DNA of 33,000 nucleotides, from the NCBI GenBank assembly GCA_964496905.1, contig CAZCAQ010000010.1, forward strand, positions 1 through 33,000, read 5' to 3'. Positions 28,815 through 33,000 of the stretch are shown piece after piece. The notes beneath the pieces are model-generated. The model searched no databases. It was not told where the DNA came from and saw nothing but the letters and a program-made list of their open reading frames with translations. The translations under genes and the position numbers were made by a program. The first letter of the stretch is position 1; each line of letters starts with the position of its first letter. This DNA comes from CAZCAQ01 sp964496905. GTDB lineage: Bacteria; Patescibacteriota; WWE3; UBA101185; UBA10185.

Positions 28815-29815
28815 TTTTTTAACAGATTTCTTTCAAAAAGTTCAATATTTTCTAAAACTTTGGCGATACCATTTATGACACCTAATAGAGGTTCGTCAGC
28901 AACGTGAACAGGAACTCCTGTATATGTAGTAAGAAATTTATCCAAATTGCGCAATTGGGCAGTCCCACCACTCAGCACAATACCTTTATCAATGACATCT
29001 GATGATAATTCAGGCGGAGTTTTTTCTAATACCGTTTTAATCGCTCCTGCGATCTGATTTAGAGGAAATGAAAAACATTCGCTAATTTCGTTAGAAGATA
29101 TTTGTACCGTTCTTGGAAAACCAGTAATTGAATCACGCCCTTTGACTTCAAAATATTCTTCTTTATTTAAAGGGTGCGCACTTCCAATTTCTTTTTTAAC
29201 TTTTTCAGCTGTATTTTCTCCTATTATCAAATTATATTTGCGCCGTAAATGTTGAATGATTTGTTCGTCCAAATTGTTACCTGCTACACGAACACTGCCG
29301 TGTGTGACCATGCCATACATGGAAACGATGGCAATTTCTGTAGTGCCACCGCCAATGTTAACTATCATATTTCCTGTAGGCTCAGCTATGGGCAGTCCTG
29401 TGCCAATTGCAGCCGCCAATGGTTCAGGGATTAAAAAGGCCTTGCGCGCTCCAGCTGTGTAAGCAGCGTCTAAAACAGCGCGTGCTTCAACCGAAGTTGC
29501 ACCAGCAGGAATCGAAATTAAGACATCGGGTTTTACTAAACGTAAGTTCCCTACTGCTTTAGTTATAAAATACCGCAATAAAGCCTCTGTAACAGTGTAA
29601 TCGGCAATAACCCCACTTCTTAGAGGCTTGGTGGCCATAATGTTTTCAGGAGTCTTACCAAGCATTTCACGAGCTTCATTGCCTACTGCAACAACCTGTT
29701 CATCATCAATTGTAACCGCAACAACCGTGGGTTCCTTTAACACAATGCCTTTTCCTTGCAAATACACAAGTGAGTTTGCTGTACCAAGGTCTATGCCTAT
29801 TTTTTTAGAAAACAT
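28811..29815 (-). CDS. mreB: Rod-shape actin homologue MreB
   Basis: Actin-like filament protein guiding peptidoglycan synthesis at the inner membrane. 334 residues from ATG 29815. ATP phosphate 1 motif GIDLGTANSLVYLQGKG (7-23), INIGGGTTEIAIVS as phosphate 2 and IVLSGGTAQLRNLD near the adenosine site. A further ATG at 29833 would add six residues, but the codons TAT AAT after it are the -10 box TATAAT, ending 6 bases before ATG 29815, so the shorter leaderless start is chosen. mreC and mreD do not follow; a glycosyltransferase does. Confidence 0.94.
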   Translation of the reverse strand: MFSKKIGIDLGTANSLVYLQGKGIVLKEPTVVAVTIDDEQVVAVGNEAREMLGKTPENIMATKPLRSGVIADYTVTEALLRYFITKAVGNLRLVKPDVLISIPAGATSVEARAVLDAAYTAGARKAFLIPEPLAAAIGTGLPIAEPTGNMIVNIGGGTTEIAIVSMYGMVTHGSVRVAGNNLDEQIIQHLRRKYNLIIGENTAEKVKKEIGSAHPLNKEEYFEVKGRDSITGFPRTVQISSNEISECFSFPLNQIAGAIKTVLEKTPPELSSDVIDKGIVLSGGTAQLRNLDKFLTTYTGVPVHVADEPLLGVINGIAKVLENIELFERNLLKK

Positions 29816-29821
29816 AGGATG

Positions 29822-29827
29822 ATTATA
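29822..29827 (-). promoter_or_regulatory. mreB -10 box
   Basis: TATAAT on the minus strand, 6 bases before ATG 29815. No good -35 is seen, so an activator or extended contacts may be needed. Confidence 0.6.
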
Positions 29828-29851
29828 TCTCATTCAAAACTCGTATGAATC

Positions 29852-29875
29852 CACCGCGGTCTATAGACCACGGTG
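29852..29875. promoter_or_regulatory. 24-base near-perfect palindrome between mreB and the PEGA gene
   Basis: Left arm CACCGCGGTCTA, right arm TAGACCACGGTG: symmetric but for one base pair (C against A). It sits about 25 bases upstream of the mreB -10 box, in the divergent gap, and may be an operator. Confidence 0.5.
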
Positions 29876-29974
29876 TCTTCTTGCCTTTGCAAGTTGTTTT
29901 AATCATCCCAAGGCTTAAAAACCTAGGGTATTCTGCAACGGCAATAAAAATTGTATACTTCACAAGGAATAGTT

Positions 29975-31171
29975 ATGAATAGAAAACACATCATACAATC
30001 GGTCATTACGGCCGCTATACTTTTTGGAATTACAGCCGCCTTGTACCTATATACATCGGGTTATAGACTTTCTAAACCTACATTAAAAGACAACGACACA
30101 AGCAATCAACTTCAAGTAAAAAGAACTGGAATGATAGGCGCAAGGTCAATTCCAGAAGGCGCAAACGTGTATTTAAACGACGAGTTAACGACAGCCACTG
30201 ACGACACAATTTCAAACTTAAGACCGGGTGAAAAATATAAACTCAAAATTTCTAAGAATGGATACTTTGCATGGGAAAAAGATGTGCAGGTTTTTCCAGA
30301 ACTGGTTACAGATATTACAGCAGTCTTGGTTTCAAAAACTCCACGACTTGAACCGCTAACTAACACGGGAGCTCAATCGCCTGCTATGGCGCCTAGCCTT
30401 TCAAAAATTGCTTTTTTCTCCAAAGATCCTGAATCTCCTGGAATTTGGGTAATACCATTAGTTGGCGGCGGGCTAGACTTGTTTAAGTCCAATGCAAATA
30501 GCGTACTTGAAGATACAATTTACAATACTTTTTCTAAAGGGAAAAAGATTGAGTGGTCACCAGATGAAAAGCAATTGTTAATAACGGTTCCCGAGGATGT
30601 GCAAGGTGTTGAAACTGACAGTTATTATTTGGTAGACATTAGCGCTAAGACAGCCGAGTCAACAGAATCCCCAGAATTGTTAAAAAAGAGCTGGTTAGAA
30701 AAAACTGTCAAAACACGACAAGATATAATTAAAAACATTGACTTACCTTCAAATATCCGCGAAATAGCTTTGCGTGAAGACTCTTTATGGTCGCCAGATA
30801 ATAAGAAGTTTATGTATAAAGTGCGAAAAGATGGGAATTTTGAGTACAGAGTCTACAACATGGAAAAACCAATTCCAGTGGGTGAAAAGACTGAGACTTT
30901 AGTATTTACAACTGGCATTAACGATCCTCAACCTTCTGTTAATTGGTATGCCGATAGCTATCATTTGGTTTTGGCTGAAGGCGATATAGCGGCAGCTAAA
31001 AAAGGCAAAATTAGCTTAATTAGGATTGATGGAACTAACAAAATGGAAGTTTACAACAACTCTCTTTACGACGCCGCTGTGTATAGCTCTCCTGGTGGCG
31101 ACAAGCTTATAATTAGCACTTCTTTTACTTCTGACGATCAAACTAACTTGTACACTTTAGGAATTAGATAG
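29975..31171 (+). CDS. PEGA-domain, beta-propeller membrane-anchored protein
   Basis: 398 residues from ATG 29975 with AAGGA 7 bases upstream; the TTG at 29951 overlaps a TATACT box and is rejected. An N-terminal signal-anchor helix (HIIQSVITAAILFGITAALYLY) is followed by a PEGA domain (about 45-105: RSIPEGANVYLNDE, LRPGEKYKLKISKNGY). The rest, to the C-terminus, has TolB-like blades, e.g. IEWSPDEKQLLITV and SLWSPDNKKFMYKV. An outside-facing envelope protein is predicted; PEGA domains are often surface-layer-linked. No enzymatic motif. It is divergent from mreB and convergent with sortase. Confidence 0.83.
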   Translation: MNRKHIIQSVITAAILFGITAALYLYTSGYRLSKPTLKDNDTSNQLQVKRTGMIGARSIPEGANVYLNDELTTATDDTISNLRPGEKYKLKISKNGYFAWEKDVQVFPELVTDITAVLVSKTPRLEPLTNTGAQSPAMAPSLSKIAFFSKDPESPGIWVIPLVGGGLDLFKSNANSVLEDTIYNTFSKGKKIEWSPDEKQLLITVPEDVQGVETDSYYLVDISAKTAESTESPELLKKSWLEKTVKTRQDIIKNIDLPSNIREIALREDSLWSPDNKKFMYKVRKDGNFEYRVYNMEKPIPVGEKTETLVFTTGINDPQPSVNWYADSYHLVLAEGDIAAAKKGKISLIRIDGTNKMEVYNNSLYDAAVYSSPGGDKLIISTSFTSDDQTNLYTLGIR

Positions 31172-31174
31172 TAA

Positions 31175-31843
31175 TTATTGTAGTTTTTCTACCGATTTAA
31201 CTTCCACTAATTTAGCCGTAACTACAAGTCTATTAAATGTAGTTCCCGGAGGATCACAAGTTTGCAGAGTCAAAATCGGCTCCAAGGTGGCTCTTTTTAA
31301 GGGGTATGTGTTAAAGCCTTTGTAAATTTCACTGTTTATAACTTCGTAGGTATACTGCTTGTCTTCGTAGAAAACATTCACATTGTCTCCAACTTCAAGT
31401 TTGCGAAGTAAATTGAACACTTTGGCATATTTTCCAAGTCTCCAAAAATTAATAGAAGAATGTGCAAACAAATAGACGTTTCCTGGCTCTTCAGAAGGAT
31501 AAGGCGCGGAGGACGCGTGTGCGACTCCGTTTTTTAATGCCTCAATGTACGCATCCTCATCAGAAACAGGCACGTCGCGCACCACAGGGGCGTTAACACC
31601 TATTTTTTCAATAACTAGTGAGAAATCTGTATTCACTGGTTTTATTAAAATGGGACTTGATGAAATTAATCGTGCAAATGGACTATCTGGAACGGCGGTT
31701 TGGTCAGTACTAGTTAGACTATAAACCTGTTTTTTATACTCTTTAAGACGATATGCTAATTCATCATATGCAATAGGTCCGTAAGAAAAAAGTAAGATGC
31801 CAATTCCAGCAAATATTAAAAGTTCGGGCAAAAGTTTTTTCAC
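31175..31843 (-). CDS. Sortase (class D/E-like)
   Basis: Cysteine transpeptidase that joins sorted proteins to the cell wall or to pilins. 222 residues: N-terminal signal-anchor (LLPELLIFAGIGILLFSYG), then the sortase barrel. Catalytic His128 in LFAHSS, Cys196 in TLQTCDPPGTTFNRLVV and Arg205 are all present. GNVYLFAHSS and TCDPPGTT resemble classes D/E. No LPXTG protein is encoded in this window, so the substrate must be elsewhere. Start is GTG 31843; TATACT ends 6 bases before it on the minus strand: leaderless. Confidence 0.93.
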   Translation of the reverse strand: MKKLLPELLIFAGIGILLFSYGPIAYDELAYRLKEYKKQVYSLTSTDQTAVPDSPFARLISSSPILIKPVNTDFSLVIEKIGVNAPVVRDVPVSDEDAYIEALKNGVAHASSAPYPSEEPGNVYLFAHSSINFWRLGKYAKVFNLLRKLEVGDNVNVFYEDKQYTYEVINSEIYKGFNTYPLKRATLEPILTLQTCDPPGTTFNRLVVTAKLVEVKSVEKLQ

Positions 31844-31857
31844 AAGTCTAGTATAAA

Positions 31858-32187
31858 TTAAATTTTGCTTAATGCCGAGCTAATTACCGAAACTAAAAAG
31901 CTGAAAAGTATAACTGAAGTAAAGGACTGTATGTCAAAGCCTGTCACAAGGTACTCGGCAATGTAAACCATTAAAATGTTGAGCACAAAAGAAAAAAGCC
32001 CCAGGGTCATAATGTTTATAGGGAGCGTTAAAAGGTGCAAAACTGGCTTAAGAAAAGTATTGAGAACACCAAGTACTATAGCGACTGTAAAAGCTGCAGT
32101 TAACCCGTCGATTTGGACGTCTGAAATTATGTGCGCTACTAAAAAAACTGCAAGTGTATTTGCAAGGATTGAAATAATAATTTTCAT
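31858..32187 (-). CDS. Phage-holin-4_2-like four-helix membrane protein
   Basis: 109 residues with four hydrophobic helices (IISILANTLAVFLVAHII; LTAAFTVAIVLGVLNTFL; IMTLGLFSFVLNILMVYIAEYLV; FTSVILFSFLVSVISSAL) and the NTFLKPVLHLLTLPINIMTLGLF signature of the small PF04020-type family. Despite the family name it is common in bacterial chromosomes without prophages, and no phage gene is near, so a holin role is not claimed. TATAAT ends 6 bases before ATG 32187: leaderless. Confidence 0.88.
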   Translation of the reverse strand: MKIIISILANTLAVFLVAHIISDVQIDGLTAAFTVAIVLGVLNTFLKPVLHLLTLPINIMTLGLFSFVLNILMVYIAEYLVTGFDIQSFTSVILFSFLVSVISSALSKI

Positions 32188-32218
32188 ATTCTTATTATAA
32201 AATAGCCTTGCATGTGGT

Positions 32219-32683
32219 TCAAGGGACTAAAATTGGAACATTTTTGGATACCAGTCCATCTTCGTATTTAAGTTCGATTTCAAAGTAAGTTGAGTTTAAG
32301 ACTTCTTCAAGGAACATGCGTTCGTTATTTGGAAAAAGTTTGTAATTGAACAGCTTATCTTGCGGAACCCATTTGGCTGAATGCACTTGAGGATGTTTTG
32401 TAATCATTTTGTTTTGCGCAATTCCTTTAAAAATGTAATTGACATTATGCTCTTGGGTTTCCTCTGCCGTAAAAACCACTCGTCCAACTAACTGAAAATC
32501 TACATCTGCTGGACGGATACCTACCAAAGTTTCGAGAGTGGATTGAGCCGTTTGAAATACGCTGTCACCGTGAAGACCTAAAAAACCACCAACACCGCAA
32601 TAAGGTCCGTATGGGCGCCAGTTAATTAAAAGAACTTCATTTTTATACTGAACGTATGTTGTAGATATAATTTGTTTTTTCAT
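32219..32683 (-). CDS. NUDIX-fold protein with degenerate catalytic box
   Basis: 154 residues with the NUDIX layout: strand QIISTTYVQYKNEVLLINW, GGFLGL where GG(K) begins the box, VGRVVF and HSAKWVPQDKLFNYKLFP near the end. The expected REUxEExGU reads STLETLVGI, so Arg and all the metal-binding glutamates are lost and the earlier Glu is Asp. Catalysis is unlikely; a ligand-sensing or binding role is more plausible, as in NUDIX-type regulators. TTAAAT ends 6 bases before ATG 32683, so the mRNA is probably leaderless. Confidence 0.72.
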   Translation of the reverse strand: MKKQIISTTYVQYKNEVLLINWRPYGPYCGVGGFLGLHGDSVFQTAQSTLETLVGIRPADVDFQLVGRVVFTAEETQEHNVNYIFKGIAQNKMITKHPQVHSAKWVPQDKLFNYKLFPNNERMFLEEVLNSTYFEIELKYEDGLVSKNVPILVP

Positions 32684-32740
32684 TGTTCTATTTAAGCTGA
32701 TTTAAAAAGTTTCACAAGCATGGGTAGATCAATAAATTCC

Positions 32741-32815
32741 TGGTGCCCCCGGTGGGAATTGAACCTACATCTCACCCTTAGGAGGGGCGTGTTCTATCCG
32801 TTGAACTACAGGGGC
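32741..32815 (-). tRNA. tRNA-Arg (anticodon CCU)
   Basis: On the minus strand: acceptor GCCCCTG pairs with CGGGGGC, D arm GTTC/GAAC, anticodon stem CGCCC/GGGTG with loop CTCCTAA (anticodon CCT, reads AGG), T loop TTCAATT, and a genome-encoded CCA end (32743-32741). Confidence 0.95.
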
Positions 32816-32867
32816 TTAAGCTTTTTGCGCACGTGTTATTTTACCTTTAAAAGTTGGTATTTTAAAG

Positions 32868-32873
32868 TATAAT
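32868..32873 (+). promoter_or_regulatory. -10 box for tRNA-Ser
   Basis: TATAAT (32868-32873), about 40 bases upstream of the tRNA 5' end. A TTTAAA 16 bases earlier is a weak -35 candidate. Confidence 0.5.
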
Positions 32874-32912
32874 GGTTGGGTTGAAATGCCTTAATGGCAA
32901 ATTGCACGCGTT

Positions 32913-33000
32913 GGAGGGGTGCAAGAGTGGTTTATTTGGCCGGTCTTGAAAACCGTGCGCCTTCACGGGCACGAGGGTTCGAATCCCTCCCCCTCCGCCA
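32913..33000 (+). tRNA. tRNA-Ser (anticodon UGA)
   Basis: Acceptor GGAGGGG pairs with CCCCTCC, anticodon loop CTTGAAA (anticodon TGA, reads UCA), a long variable arm typical of tRNA-Ser, T arm GAGGG-TTCGAAT-CCCTC, and encoded CCA at the very end of the window (33000). Confidence 0.95.

Noticed and set aside
1..33000. CRISPR array, insertion sequence, integrase, toxin-antitoxin pair or restriction system
   Set aside because: No regularly spaced direct repeats, transposase or integrase motifs, or paired defence genes were seen. The holin-named protein at 31858-32187 has no phage context.
1..33000. Alternative genetic code (TGA read as Gly, as in some CPR lineages)
   Set aside because: TGA ends several well-bounded genes, such as GNAT, rplL, GT5 copy 2 and the site-2 protease, at the normal protein end.

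Overview
The window is AT-rich bacterial DNA with short intergenic gaps. The gene set is a streamlined bacterial core (secE-nusG-rplK-rplA, rplJ-rplL, mreB, folD) mixed with poorly characterised families. The DPPR-synthase-like UbiA enzyme, MtrA-thymidylate synthase fusion, TrmB-type regulator, GH57 plus GT5 cluster, sortase, PEGA-propeller protein and CpsF glycosyltransferase together suggest a Candidate Phyla Radiation (Patescibacteria) genome, perhaps near WWE3/Katanobacteria or Microgenomates. That placement is inference; no 16S gene is present. TGA is used as a normal stop codon.

Layout. 1-6.2 kb: a GH10 xylanase, a GNAT acetyltransferase, a PNPOx-like flavoprotein divergent from a TrmB-type regulator with a perfect palindromic operator, a NUDIX hydrolase and a phosphotransferase-fold kinase, separated by small solitary genes. 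6.2-12.6 kb: dCMP deaminase overlapping an MtrA-thymidylate synthase fusion (dTMP synthesis), a tandem nucleotidyltransferase, a HIT protein, FolD and a site-2 protease. 12.9-16.6 kb: secE-nusG-rplK-rplA, then rplJ-rplL behind an attenuator-type leader. 16.7-22.2 kb: a UbiA-family prenyltransferase convergent with a 1517-residue secreted beta-helix protein. 22.3-26.8 kb: an alpha-glucan cluster (GT5, GH57, GT5). 26.9-32.7 kb: an HTH protein, CpsF/TagA glycosyltransferase, MreB, PEGA protein, sortase, holin-like membrane protein and a NUDIX-fold protein with a lost catalytic box. The end carries tRNA-Arg(CCU) and tRNA-Ser(UGA).

Two kinds of gene start stand out. About 18 protein genes have a sigma70-like -10 hexamer ending exactly 6 or 7 bases before the start codon, so their mRNAs should be leaderless. 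Several longer-looking reading frames have their first in-frame start inside the -35 or -10 box and have been shortened accordingly. In contrast, a set of orphan small genes (about 19-77 codons) sits between the housekeeping genes, most with its own promoter, Shine-Dalgarno sequence and hairpin terminator. Two are paralogous small winged-helix proteins, one of them broken by a one-base frameshift.

Two putative small RNAs (about 100 and 125 nt) start from TTGAC-type promoters whose -35 box overlaps the TGA stop codon of the upstream gene, and both end in a U-run. These RNAs, the orphan small genes and the leaderless architecture are the least explained parts of the window.
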